Assembly: GCF_000972845.2 (NCBI RefSeq)
Contig: NC_040021.1
Span: 4,651,969 to 4,715,968 of the forward strand
DNA from: Larimichthys crocea
Lineage: Eukaryota; Chordata; Actinopteri; Sciaenidae
Length of the DNA: 64,000 nucleotides
Direction: 5' to 3'
Shown: piece by piece, positions 36,648 to 48,200 of the stretch
Layout: each line of letters begins with the position of its first letter
Numbering within the stretch: the first letter of the stretch is position 1
Notes under the pieces: generated by a model
What the model was told of the DNA's origin: nothing
The model's input: the letters and a program-made list of their open reading frames with translations, nothing else
Databases searched by the model: none
Translations under genes and position numbers: made by a program

Positions 36648-39600
36648 CCAAAAACGACTTCCCTGCTTATCTCGTTTTCTGTAGCCACAGGTCGTGAAAA
36701 TCAATCACCTTAATTAATGTTAATGTTGATTAATTTGGTAGCCAACACTAAAAAAAAAACTGTATCTCTGGCTTTGGGGTGTAGTTCTTTAAACCTGTAG
36801 TCACTTGCAAATGAAGAGAGCTAGATAAAAGATTCAAAGAGAACAGAGACAAAGACAAAGGGGGAGGGAAACATTAAGTATTAGAGGCTGTTTTGTTCTT
36901 TTCCTCTTTCTGAAGATCATGAACCATCAAAGAGAGGAGCAGCAACTCTACTTCCCATATCCCAAACTGAAAAAAAAAGAATAAAAAAAAAAAGACCACG
37001 CTCTCCACTATCCTGCTCCTCGAACTCACTAAATCTGGAGGCTCAGGCTCACGCTGGTAGAAATCACACGTCAGCTCAACTGTCTGACTGATGCTTCGGA
37101 GACTGCCGGAAAACAGTTAACCCCATCAGTCACGAGCTCTGTGCTGAGAGAGATTATATCCTGTAGGCCGGTGGTTTAGGCTGCAGCGCTGTAACAGGGA
37201 GGGGACGACACTTTTGAGCTTTTGGGATCGGTGGAACGGTTGTCCGGCGTGATTGTGTGAGTTCGTCAAACTGTCACACTTCCACATGGCGTTCTAGCAA
37301 ATGTACAGCTCTATTTACTCTGAACATTATGCTGACTGTTTACACAAGAATGTGTGGGGTTTTTTTTCACTTCTGCAATTAGGGTATTTATTTTAGAAAT
37401 GATGTGGAACTGAAAAATCAATTTGCCCCTCTCTGATGGAAACTTCCTGGCAGCCAGTGAGCTCTGTGTTGTCTTGAAAGTAATACATGTTACATTGCAC
37501 AAGAGATGAACATTACTTACGTGAACGGCCCCTGTTACACGCACCTGACATCGACTGTATTATATTGCCATACGAGGGCTGAGAATTCATATTGACATTG
37601 CGGCAATAAAGAATGCAATAGCTGCTGTATAATGCAAAGCCTGCAACATGAGCATTATAAATTCATTTTATAACTCAATCAATAACTAAAACATTGGGTA
37701 TGAGACTTTCTTGGCACACAATGCTAAGAAATATCATTAGGCAACAAGTGCTTGGACATCGCCGAGCGATCCGGTGAGATATTCCCACAATCATCAAAAA
37801 GGCTCCTGGAAATGTTTCAAGTCACATCTAATAAGTTAATTTAACCTTAAAATCTATTGCTTAAATGCACTGCAGCTGCACTATATGTCAAAAATAATGC
37901 TGATGCCAACATTGCAGATCTTGAACCCGACCGTGCCAGATGGTTTGTTACTCAGAAACATCTGGGAAGCAGTCATCGGAGACTGTTTGGAAAAGGGCAG
38001 GCACTTAAAAAAAATACTTGACAGGTGATTAGATGAACCATCTGTCTATCATGGGCATACTTTAACCAATCAGATCAACGAACGCCGATGACGTAGACCA
38101 ATCCCTGCTGAAGAGAAACAAAAGCCTTCAGAGCTGCTCTTTACTCACTGACAAAATATTCTGCTAGCAGCATCTACTCTAACTTCTTTACAAGCCACCA
38201 CTGTTGTTTTTGAGGGTACGCTCAAGTCTCACAGGCATCTAGCATTAAACCACGTCCGTCCCTCAAGCTGTAGCTACCAGTAGTTACTCACACGGCGCTG
38301 ATTTGCTCAAACCACTGTGGTTCAGACGCGAGCACACAGCCCGAAGCCTGGTAAGATGTATTCTCGCTGGGTTTCATGATCTTACAGGGTTATGCAGATC
38401 CAGCTCTGTGGCTTCCTCCGGTCTTTGAGTGAGCAAATTTCACAGGTATGAAATGAATTAATATCAAACCGCTGCGGGGATCGCAGCGTAATCCGCTCCT
38501 TAACACTTCCGTGATCCCTTTCTGTTTGTACAATTAACATGCAGATGTTTCCGCACATTTGAGGTGGCGCGCTCCCGGCGAACAAAACACCAGAATTGTC
38601 CACTAAATTACCAATGTACACATTTAACTCAGAGCGAATCTGTAGCACGAAACACGTCCAAACGCCTGAGAATTAGGGATTGAAAAGAAGATTACAAATG
38701 AACACAGCACTCAGTTATCTTGTTCAGATTCTCTGATCGTTTGCTGATGTCCTCAATTAAATCCACCTGAAGCCCTAAAGGAGAGCCGTGAGAGAAGAAC
38801 TCAAAAGAATTAATCCAGCCTCAGATATTCTCACACTGTTGAAAATCATCAATATGTGATGAACAATGCATTCCAGGAGTTATTCTGCGATTGTTATAAT
38901 TACTACTTTGTTGTACCCATTTTCTTTCAGCCTTCCTCTTCTAATTTGACTTCAGTTAGTGATTTCCTATATTTCCCAGAATGCTTTTCAACAACCCCAA
39001 GAGAAAAGGCCCGACAAGCTCAATGGAATAAGCCGTTTTATTCAGCTGTTGGTTATAGATCTATATGTAGGGGTGAAAAAAAACAACATAGTAAACATGT
39101 CAGAATCTTTTTTTTCCCCGAGCGCATCAGAGCACAAAATGTCTTGTTGCTGCATTGCATTCTGGTCTTTTGAGGCCAATTATAGAAGAAATTAACATGA
39201 AATGTAACGGTGGATTTCTGCCAGTGATCATTTTTATGTAAAACAGTGTCATTTTGTTTGGTCGTGAGGAGCGGACACAAGGAGAGGAAAATATGATCAG
39301 ACCCCTGCTACAGCTGGTCAGTTTGGTAGGGAATAGGAACGGTTTTAAAAAAGGTGGAATTTTCCATAAAGGAATATTAATAGCACCTCTTAAAAAGAAC
39401 TGAAGCAATGATTTAGAAGACGTTTACAACTCCTAAAAAGTTATATTCCATCCTGGCGCCGTTTGCTCTCAATACAAGGCTCCTGCCTGTCCAAAGGCTG
39501 CGGGGCATCAGACAGTCTGACTGTGTCCAGGCCTTAAATCCAAACTTTAAACATATTTTTTTTAAACTTCACTTAAAAGTTGCTTGTTCTTTGATTACAT

Positions 39601-40179
39601 CAGGACCTGTGCCGGTTTACTGCACAGTACTTAGAGTCTGTGTTTGTCTTGCCAAAGAATACTGCAAACTTTCTGAAAGCAACAGCATCTCCTCTAACCC
39701 CATTTGTTGGTGTCCTACAAGCAAATGAGCTGTGTCCTTCCTTATTTTCTCCTCCTTATCCTTCTCTTTTCACTCAGGTTTCTCTGAGTGGGACCGTCAG
39801 CCATCCTGCGACCTCTCTCTCCCTCTCTCGTGTCTCATTCCAGATGTTTTGAATCTGCATCCTCTGGGAGATTCAGCCTCTCCTCTCTTTTTGTCTCTCC
39901 CTCCCTTGTGTGCGTGTTGTCCTTGTCTCTCTCTCTCTCCCCTGTGTGTGTGTTTGTTTCCTTTCTCCCGTCTGTATGAATGTGTGTGCTTGAGCTTTGT
40001 CTCTCTTGTGTTTGTGTAGCCTGTCCTCTTTCCTGGTCTCCATGGTGAAGAGGAGGTTGCGAGGCTCAGGTCCTGTCTGTTAGCAGCAACTCAGGGTTGC
40101 GAAAATATCTATAGTTTTCATCCTGATAGTTCAAACTGTTTGTCCATCCCAAAAGAAGGATCCCTCCTCTGTCTCTTAA

Positions 40180-40275
40180 AGCTGCCATATGCGGATCAAG
40201 CTCCTTGAATCAAATTTGTGATCTGTGACATTGGCTATATAAACTGACTTGACTACCTGACTTTGACTTTGTCTT
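40180..40275 (+). repeat. Retroelement-like 3' tail with GACTT repeats
   Basis: TGTGACATTGGCTATATAAA is followed by imperfect CTGACTTGACT / CTGACTTTGACTTTG repeats. It resembles the GCTATATAAATAAAATTGACTTGA-type terminus of a common fish retroelement or retropseudogene-like repeat. The preceding pyrimidine-rich 400 bp may belong to it. The identity is uncertain. Confidence 0.4.
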
Positions 40276-40992
40276 CATACCCTGTTCAGCGGATGCTTGT
40301 CTGCAGTGCGTAAAAGCAGATTTTGCTGTATATTCACAGTGTGACTGCTGTCTGATTGCTACCCTGCTGTCTTGCAGAGCACCACGCTGGGCCAGGTGAC
40401 AGTGCTCCTGCGACGGAAATCCAATCAGGCCAATCCTCCGCGATCCCTCGCAATCCTCTCAGCCGCCGCACTACACCGCCAGCCATCTGTAACCCACACT
40501 GCACATGCCACACGCACTTACAATGATCCCTTTGATAGATATGGAGATGGACACGCATGCACATTAACCAACTCAACCTCCTCTGAACCTGGCAAAGGGG
40601 GCTTAGCGCTGAGCTGAGCGAATCGCTTCCAGCTACGAGGACTGCGCAATGCCGCCGACCTTACGGTCTAACCTCTCAGTGGAGGTTACAGTGATGAATT
40701 TACCCCTTAGGGGTCAATAGTGTAACAGCAAAAATTCCACAAACACCCCCTCCACCATTGGCAAACAAACCCTGCAGGAAGCAGGACTGGCACCGGTGAC
40801 ATAATAGCCCCCCTGCCTGCGAGAAAGATAATGCAGGCCTTTCAGCGCGGTCCAGGGCCCACTTTGCAAGGGCAGGCCTGCGGTTGAACTCTCTCTGGAC
40901 CTGTGTGGAAGTCACACACAGGCCACCCAGTCCTGGCCAGAAATGGATCAGATACGACTGGCTTAATGACGGTCATTCAATAGACCTTGTAC

Positions 40993-41020
40993 GTGTGTGT
41001 GTGTGTGTGTGTATGTGTGT
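40993..41020. repeat. (GT)n microsatellite
   Basis: A GT tract with one TATG interruption. Confidence 0.95.
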
Positions 41021-41175
41021 GGGTAGAGGTGGACTGGCTGCTGGGAATTTGGGCTTCCTGTTGAAAACAGAATAATATCCACAAACCCCCGTGCAGAGGC
41101 AGGCCTGTCACACAACCTTTCTGCCCAAGTGTGGGAAATGCACCCATTCTGTCAGATGAGCTCATAGTCTATTCC

Positions 41176-41198
41176 TGTGTGTGTGTGTGTGTGTGTGT
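41176..41198. repeat. (TG)n microsatellite
   Basis: Uninterrupted TG tract. Confidence 0.95.
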
Positions 41199-44100
41199 CT
41201 TTGTGGGCTTGTGCATTCTGTGTCCTGGCTGCAGAAATGATTTTCGGCTATTGTCACCGTGATCCTAATGGCCAGCATCTGGCTTCTCTGGCACTGTTTT
41301 TTGGGGCGGAGGGAGAGCTCAGGGGGGTTGGAGAGGCCGGGAGTGAGGGTGGGTGATCTGACTGCCTACGCCTCGGGGTGCGCAGCTGTCCCAATTACTA
41401 CCTCTCTCTTTTCCCCTAACTTCCCCTTTGTACCCATCTGCCTTTTCCACACTCCAAACCTCCGTCTCATCCATCCGTAGATGCTACTAGTGTTTGTACT
41501 TTCAGGAAGTTCCCCTTGCTAGGAAGAGCCCTTTAGCGACCGAAAGTAGGTTTAGTCCGGCGCTGCGGGGTGCATAAGACCCGGCTGGCACAGCATCGTC
41601 AGACGGCTGAGAGAATTTTTAGCTAGATATGCCTGCTCTGATCCTGGCCTGAGCTGTGGACTCAAGAGGAGCTGACAACGCTGTTTGATGGGCCACGGGC
41701 ACTGAGCATCAGGGGATTTTGTGAGTAGGTGGCGGGCGGGTGGGTGGTATTGGTTAGGATGGCAGGGGCTGAGGCGGCTGTTTGTGTCCCCACAGTGAGT
41801 CCCCTCAGCAACTTCTGAAGAGCTAAAAATTCCCAGTGTGTGTCATGCCCGTGTGAATTCAGGTCCTCATGCAGAGGAGGCGCCGCAGACTGCACTGCTT
41901 TTCCTCTCGTCCTGGTGCGAAGCATTCACAGAGATATGGTAAGAAACTAGAATAAACACGCAAATACTATATAGATACATATATATGTATATACACACGC
42001 AAAGGAGGGTGTGGTGTGTGTTAAGGGTTAAGAGTTTCTTCATGAAAAGGAGACAAAAAAAAAGGGGAAGGAGAGAACTTATGTGCTGCATGTGGATGGG
42101 AACATGTCCAATTTCTGGACGCCACCAATGAGCCGTGAACAGAAGTCATAAGACCGACTTCCCAGCTCGGGCTGCAGCAGCAATAACTCCCCGAGATACA
42201 GCAAAAGCAAGCATATGTAAGTGAATGCATGCACACAAATACACGTCCTTTCTGAAGCTGGGTAGCCCTCCCTGCAGGGCCAAACAGAGTTGGAGTTGCA
42301 CACTCTCTGAGTCGTCGTCGTCGTCCAGGGCAGGATCTATGACTGGTCAAGCTCGCCAGCCCAAAGCCAACACACACATTCACGCACCCACCAAGCCCAG
42401 CTGTGGCCGAGGCATTATGTGATCTCAATCCAGTCCCCGCTACACAAATCCAATCTGATGCCACATGGCTATCGGGCCATGTGCCTATTGTGCCTGTCTG
42501 CCTGAATTCCTATTCTAAACTCCCCCTCCCTCCACCCTGCCTTTAGACATTCAGTTGAGTCAGACAGGTAGACAAGCGCGCGAGACATTTAGACAGGCAA
42601 GACGGCAGGGCAGGCCTGCTGGGGCCTTTTTCTTTTCTCCTGCTCCCGGAGAATGCTATCAGCCTGGATCAGGCTAGGCTGCTCAAGCTGAGCTTCAGCA
42701 GCCTCGCAGCCCAGCCCCGCTTTTCTCCATGGAAACCTGCCCCACACTCGCCCTGTGATTGGCTCGTACGATCACTAGACAGACACTCTGTCTTACAATA
42801 CAGATAATAATGGCCCTCCGGTAGAACGAGAGAGCAGGAGAAGAGTGATGGCAGAACGGCCTGGTTCCTACAGATTTTGCCCTTTAGAAAAGGCTGCATG
42901 CAGGAGACTATAGACTGCAGGTATGCTCCTGCAACGTGGCGTGCAGCTGTGTAGCACTACAGCTCATGCTCTGATGCACAAGGCACGGGGAGGATTCACC
43001 AAAAAGTCTTCGACGTCTTCATTTTTTTGGCTGTCATCGAAAAGCCTTGAGGGTGGAGGAGACAGAAAACAGATATTAAACACTAGTGTCACATCACAAA
43101 ATGCCAGCCGTATGCCAGCACTAGACATACATTGATTGCTCACTGAACCATGCCATGCATTAGCCGACTCTTCTCTCTGTTCCTTGTCTTGACAGACCCA
43201 AGTCTTTAATAATAAGACTCAAGAGCTCAGATGGGTGTGTGTCCATGTCTTTTTCTTTTTCCCCCTTCCTCGATAAAAAGGCAAAAGCTTCTTTTCGGGC
43301 AGCTTCTGCTCTATTTACAGTTGATCGTCTGGAATTGGTGAGCAGAAAAAAAAAAAACCCGCACATGGATTAACAATACAAACAAAACAATGCTTCCAGA
43401 TGAGCCTCTCTCTCTCTCTCTCTTTCCGGTAGCATTGTTACCGCTACCTCGCCACGAGCATCGCCGTGTCTCGCATAGCCTCCTCACTTCACTGTGCTTT
43501 TTGTGTTTTTCTAAAACTGGGAACACGTCTTCAGAATGTGCCATTTGTTTCAGTTCAGCCTTCTCTTCTCATCTGTCTGACGCTTTCAGAAGACAAAAAA
43601 AAAGAGGATGTATAAACAGCACACAGACGCCAATATGGGCTATTATGCACATGCTGTACGGTGTACCAAAACACTGCGATGCTTGAAATTAGAATGGGTT
43701 TTCATGCAAACAGAAGCTGTGCAGGTGAAAGGCCCCCCCCAAAAAATCCAACTGCTATTTTAAATAAAAACTCCTCTTGGCAGAGGCTCGACCATGTGAC
43801 GAATGTGCCCGGTGTTAAATACAGATAAAACTATCAAATGAGTCACCGCCTATTTTCTTTCTTTCTTTTTCTTTTTTTTTGCTCACCGCGCCATGTCTAA
43901 CCTCTTTGGCAGAGCAACACTAATATGTTTAATGAACTCGTTAGTCAAAAACGGAAGACAGACAGTGGCGTGAGGCGTGGAAGGTGGAGGCGCAAAAGGG
44001 CAGAGAGGGAGAGAGAGAGCGTGAGGAGGAGAGAAAAAATAAAAGGTAGAGAGAGAGAGAAAATAGATCAAGTGAAGTGTGTGTGTGTCTGGAAAGCACA

Positions 44101-45117
44101 CTCTCTCGGATGACAGATGCAGCATTGTGTGTTACAGTAAAGCAACAAACCTGAGAGGCAACAACAACAACAAAAATAATAAATTTCAAGGGTTAATTCA
44201 AGTGTCACCGCGACTGTTTCATTTGAGCGCTCCATCTCAAATGACACAGCCTGAAGTGACCTTCTCCTAATGTAATTATTTGCACTTGGCTCTTATGAAC
44301 GGCTCCACCTATAGCTCCACCTATTCATTCTGAAAAACGCTGTAATTTGCTGCCAGAGCACCATCTCTCCTCCTGTTCCTCTTTGCTATATGGCACGGGC
44401 CGCCGTCACCACAATAATATATGGCTGTTTATTTATTCATGAATGGGTTAGGGGCTACTAACTCAATCAATCTGCTTCCAGTTACCGTGGCCCCCGACTT
44501 TATTAGATAGCATTAATGATGCATTGGTTGTCCACAGGTGTTGAGTTTCTCCTTTGTCAGCAACTCCCCATTCAGATGGATATCGCTAATTGCGACACTA
44601 TACCGCAGGCGTTTACTGTCAGACGATGTAACATCAACTGCACGTCATCCATATCACACATCACATATGATATTTTGGTTTAAATATGTTGAACAAGATT
44701 TAAAAAAGAGCTTTGACTTCCAATTATGAAATCATGGCAGCATCACAATGAGCTGTACATTCATCCCCCTTACGTCTACTACTGGGGGAATTTAACCTCT
44801 GATGCCAAACTCCATCAGACGAGCTACACCGAGCACACAGACAGACAGTGGACGTGTGTGGGTTGCTGTCATCTACATTATCGTCAGCTGGTGTTTTTAA
44901 AAGTGTGTGTGTGTGTGTGAGGGATGGAGGAAGGGAGGGGATGGGAAGCAAGAAATCAGCAAAAATCTCCCCCCCTCCTTTTTGTTGACTGGTCCTGGTG
45001 TTTTTTTTTAATTTCATAGTCACGTATGAGGAGAGCTTATTTACACATTAACCACACCTCCAGGTGCTGAAAACAAACGCACGCCTGGCTGTGGTGTGAT
45101 TATTGCAATAGGAATAA

Positions 45118-45137
45118 GCAGCAGCAGCAGCAGCAGC
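45118..45137. repeat. (GCA)6 trinucleotide run
   Basis: A short pure GCA run about 0.7 kb inside intron 1 from the predicted exon 1 donor. Confidence 0.95.
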
Positions 45138-45170
45138 GAGGCTGAAACACAGGCAGCTGCTTTGTCTGCT

Positions 45171-45171
<1 letters not shown>

Positions 45172-45205
<34 letters not shown>
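45172..45205. repeat. (CA)17 microsatellite near promoter
   Basis: An uninterrupted CA tract, reading TG on the fut8 sense strand, in the promoter-proximal end of intron 1. Confidence 0.98.
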
Positions 45206-45206
<1 letters not shown>

Positions 45207-45346
45207 GCCGGGGAAAGGACGCTGAAGATGGGATACACATGAGAGTCCAGCACCCTCCCTTCCCTTCCCTTGTGTCATGTGTCTTTATATTCACGTTATG
45301 TATGCGGGGGGTCAAACGCATTTAAGCGGTGAGAAGTCATGTACGG

Positions 45347-45347
<1 letters not shown>

Positions 45348-45389
<42 letters not shown>
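45348..45389. repeat. (CA)21 microsatellite near promoter
   Basis: The longest CA tract of the window, about 0.5 kb from the predicted exon 1 donor. Confidence 0.98.
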
Positions 45390-45390
<1 letters not shown>

Positions 45391-45861
45391 CTAGCTTATA
45401 GAGGCTACGCGCTTGTAGCTCCGTTGATGCCGTTAGCCGTTAATGAGGCAGCCGTGCTCGAGCCCTCCAACGCCCGCTGCTTCACACGGCTCAGCCCCGG
45501 TGAAAAAAAAAACAAAATAAAATCATAAACTAAAACTAACGTTGTGGTTTGTTGTTGTTTTTTTTAAAACATGTTTAAAAAAAAAGAGGAACGGCGGTTT
45601 ATCGGAATGTAACCGTTAAGTATCCAACGGTCCTATCCCTCCACTAACGGCCGGGTAACGGCTTCGATATAACGGGGACTAGGATTCCCTTCTCCCGCCG
45701 CCACCTCCACCAGCGAGACCGCGACGCAGCAGTCAACAGGCCGGGATGTAGCGGGAGATGAGAGGAGGAGGAGGTGGAGGGAGAAATCTATGGGTCTCGT
45801 ACACACACACACACACAGCAGCAACATTTCCGCCATGCACCAGCTTTTACAAGGCGCCTAC

Positions 45862-45869
45862 CTTGGCAT
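45862..45869 (-). promoter_or_regulatory. Start of a splice-dependent upstream ORF
   Basis: ATGCCAAG are the last eight bases of predicted exon 1. Joined to exon 2 at 4973 they read on to a TGA at 4960-4958, giving a 7-residue ORF (MPRTQLD). The uORF exists only if exon 1 splices directly to exon 2, so it depends on the inferred junction. Confidence 0.35.
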
Positions 45870-46130
45870 GATACACCGGCTTCCAGCAGCGGCATCCGAC
45901 CTGGGGGTGGAGGCGGGAGCAGGCAGGCTGCGGAGGCTGGTGCTGGGTGCTGTCGCAGCGGCGAGTCGAGATTTTTTTTGTTTGCTCCAGAAAAAAACTG
46001 AGTAAGAAGAAAAAAAACAAAAAAGGCTGCGGCGGAAACAGGAACTGGGAGAGCTGGGGTCTCTGAATACGGCAGTCGAGGCTGCTCTGCGCTGGATGGC
46101 CGGTGTCAACGCAGACCCGAGAGGGGGAAA
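45862..46130 (-). other. fut8: Probable non-coding first exon of fut8
   Basis: A CpG-rich block on the minus strand ends at a consensus donor, CCAAG|GTAGGCGCC (exon end 45862, intron from 45861). No other block upstream of the fut8 coding exon combines high CpG content, a sharp change to AT-rich flank and a strong same-strand donor. The start is approximate: an AT-rich TATA-like stretch (TTTTATTTTG, about 46158-46167) would place initiation near 46130. The exon includes pyrimidine-rich runs and, eight bases from its end, an ATG that becomes a uORF on splicing to exon 2. Vertebrate FUT8 is known to use non-coding 5' exons and alternative promoters, which fits. It could instead be the first exon of another minus-strand transcript. 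Confidence 0.55.
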
Positions 46131-46529
46131 GCTAACGTCCGCCCGAGGATTTTCAAAATAAAAGGGCTGAGTGGTGGCTTAGTACAGTAACTTGAAATAC
46201 AGTGTCATATTTCTGCTGTGGAAGTTAAAATATTGTTGACATGTGTGCAGCTGAGTTTAAAAATCTTTATTGGTTTGAGAGGATGATGTTAATTTATTAT
46301 GATCTTTCATTAATGTTAATTCCATTTTGAAATTTTACAATAAAAATACATTGATACCGTATGGTGGCTTTTAATCTCGCATCAAATAGTGAACTTGTAT
46401 GCAGACTTGCATGCATGTACAAATCACCAGCAGTAAATATCGTGCTAGTACTAGCAATGGACTACAAGACGCAAACGAGTTGCAAGCTTTTGATTAGAGT
46501 TATGTAAAGCTTTTGATGGGATAGTGACA

Positions 46530-46610
46530 ACTGCTGCGGAGAGGGGGCCCAATTTGATTTTTTCTTTTTGTCATGGGGCCCAAAATTCCTGGTTATAATC
46601 ATTAAAAAAC
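46530..46610. repeat. Possible interspersed-repeat fragment with paired GGGGCCCAA
   Basis: GGGGGCCCAATTTGATTTTT and CATGGGGCCCAAAATTCCTG occur within about 50 bp. I associate this pair with a repeated phrase in fish genomes but cannot name the family. The boundaries are approximate. Confidence 0.3.
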
Positions 46611-47689
46611 ACAAAAAATCTAAAATTGTTATATGATTTTTTCATACAAATGAGAGTAAACTTGAATTTCACAAACTTAAAACAGCAAGTCACATATACA
46701 TGCTTTCGACTTATACCTAAATAAATCTTTTATTTGTCTTGTATTGGACTGAAATTGCATCCGGGCTTTTTATTTTATTCTTAAATATGTGAATATCTTA
46801 AATATATGTCAAATGTATGTATTTTAAACTGTGTTTAAAAGTGATCATGCAAATAAGCTTGCCTTTCCTCATCTATGTTAAGATTTATAGGTGGTTTAAA
46901 TACTGAATTCCCCACATAACTTTTATTTTAATTTAGTATTTGCTCATTGAGTGTTTTATTTTGAAGGCGCGCTAGTCTGGTTACCTGCTCATGTCTGCCT
47001 CTCGCTGGCTGGCTTGACTCTGGCTGGTGCAGACCCTGACTGGAGGATGCAGTGGAAGCTGCAGTGCGCGCACCAGTGTCAGGTTGTTGTACTGCACTCG
47101 GGTTCATGGACTGACAGCCCTGGTGCCACCAGGATGATGGACCCCCTTAGCACTCCTCCTGACCTTCAGACTGGCACAGCATCCTCCACGCTAAAGTATC
47201 ACAGCCTTTGGTCCCTCTCTCATATCAACACTGATCATGTTACTTATCTCTCCCCAGGAGCAGCATTCTGCTCCATCAGTCACCTGTTACAACCTCTAAG
47301 ATTACAGCTTTCTAGCCACTTTCCTCAACGTAATCAGCATGCTTCGATTCTTTCTCATTTGAGTCATAAGAGAAACCAAAATAGCTTTGATATCCCCTTT
47401 TTTTTCATCGTGCTCAATAAACTCGGTACAGTTGGGAATATGTCTGAGAGAGGAAGCCAACTTTTCTACAGTTTTTTGGAGGAGACATCAGGCAGTATCA
47501 TTGCTCAGATGCTCACATTAGATAGATTCTCCAAAGTATGAGGTCACCATTTTATATTTATCTGTCAGTAAGAAAGTTTAGTATCTACACAAAGAAGGAC
47601 CTAGTCTGTCTTGTAGAGCTTTGGTTTAGTTGTAACAACACTTTGAGTAAAACCTAGGAGACTCAGAGTGTTTATTTATTCATTGCTTG

Positions 47690-47800
47690 TGTGTATGTGT
47701 GTACTTGTAGTAGCTTAATCACATTGTGGGGACAAGAATTAACTCACACTGTCACATATTATGGGGACTTGGGGACTAAAAAGTGCAAACCATCAGGGTT
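47690..47800 (+). repeat. GTGGGGAC-type degenerate minisatellite
   Basis: CATTGTGGGGACAAG, CATATTATGGGGACTT and GGGGACTAAAAAGTGCAAAC recur at short spacing. Fish genomes carry arrays of this CATTGTGGGGAC motif; here only about three degenerate units remain. Confidence 0.4.
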
Positions 47801-47828
47801 AAGACCTAGTTTGTGGTTCCAGAGTAAG

Positions 47829-48200
47829 TCTTTAAGGTACAATATGTAAGAGTGTGAAGCAATGTTCATTTATTAATCGCTTCATATTGCCCAGGTGTGA
47901 ATAGATCGTAAAAATCCCCTAAAAAGACCGTCCCTGACTTACATGGATGCTTATACAGTAACAAAGTAATAGTAAGGGATGTTTTTCAATGGGAACGTCC
48001 AAAGGGTGTGACATTAAGTTGTCCACTCCCCTACACCACCAATGGTTTCCAACTTTAGCTAAGGTTATCTGAACACAGACAAAGGTGGAAAAACAGGCAA
48101 CACCCACTAGACCAGCGTTAATTACAAAGTCAACATTAACACTGACAAAGACAGCATTGACATTACAATTATTGTTACACAACATTAGCTAATGTTGCAT
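47829..48200 (+). mobile_element. MITE-like element beginning TTTAAGGTACAATATGTAAG
   Basis: The start resembles the AAGGT(A/G)CAATATGTAAGA terminus of a common fish non-autonomous DNA repeat. The interior has AAAAATCCCCTAAAAAGACC, ATGGATGCTTATACAGTAAC and CCACCAATGGTTTCCAACTT in the order I associate with that family. The 3' terminus is not clear, so the right boundary is approximate. No coding capacity. Confidence 0.45.

Larger units (their letters stand above)
35001..45861 (-). other. fut8 intron 1, promoter-proximal part
   Basis: No exon is recognisable. It holds a TTAA-flanked MITE (about 36357-36647), a pyrimidine-rich run (about 39770-40020) followed by a retroelement-like 3' tail (about 40180-40275), TG tracts at 40993-41020 and 41176-41198, a candidate regulatory block at about 44260-44535, and three CA tracts between 45.17 and 45.82 kb close to the predicted promoter. 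Confidence 0.55.
45395..46145. promoter_or_regulatory. CpG-rich promoter region (candidate fut8 promoter)
   Basis: CpG dinucleotides are frequent across this block (for example the CCGTTAGCCGTTAATG and GCCGCCACC runs) and drop abruptly beyond 46150, where the sequence turns AT-rich. It surrounds the predicted non-coding exon 1 and its donor. This is the appearance of a vertebrate CpG-island promoter, probably firing on the minus strand. A precise CpG observed/expected value was not computed. Confidence 0.55.

Noticed and set aside
39770..40020. CT-rich block with multiple ORFs that could suggest a coding exon
   Set aside because: The ORFs are Ser/Leu/Pro-rich in all frames because of TCTC repeats. 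No splice-delimited conserved peptide is visible.
45633..46109. Several ORFs through the CpG-rich promoter block
   Set aside because: They are short, low-complexity (CA-repeat or Ser/Ala/Gly-rich) frames on both strands, as expected in GC-rich non-coding DNA.
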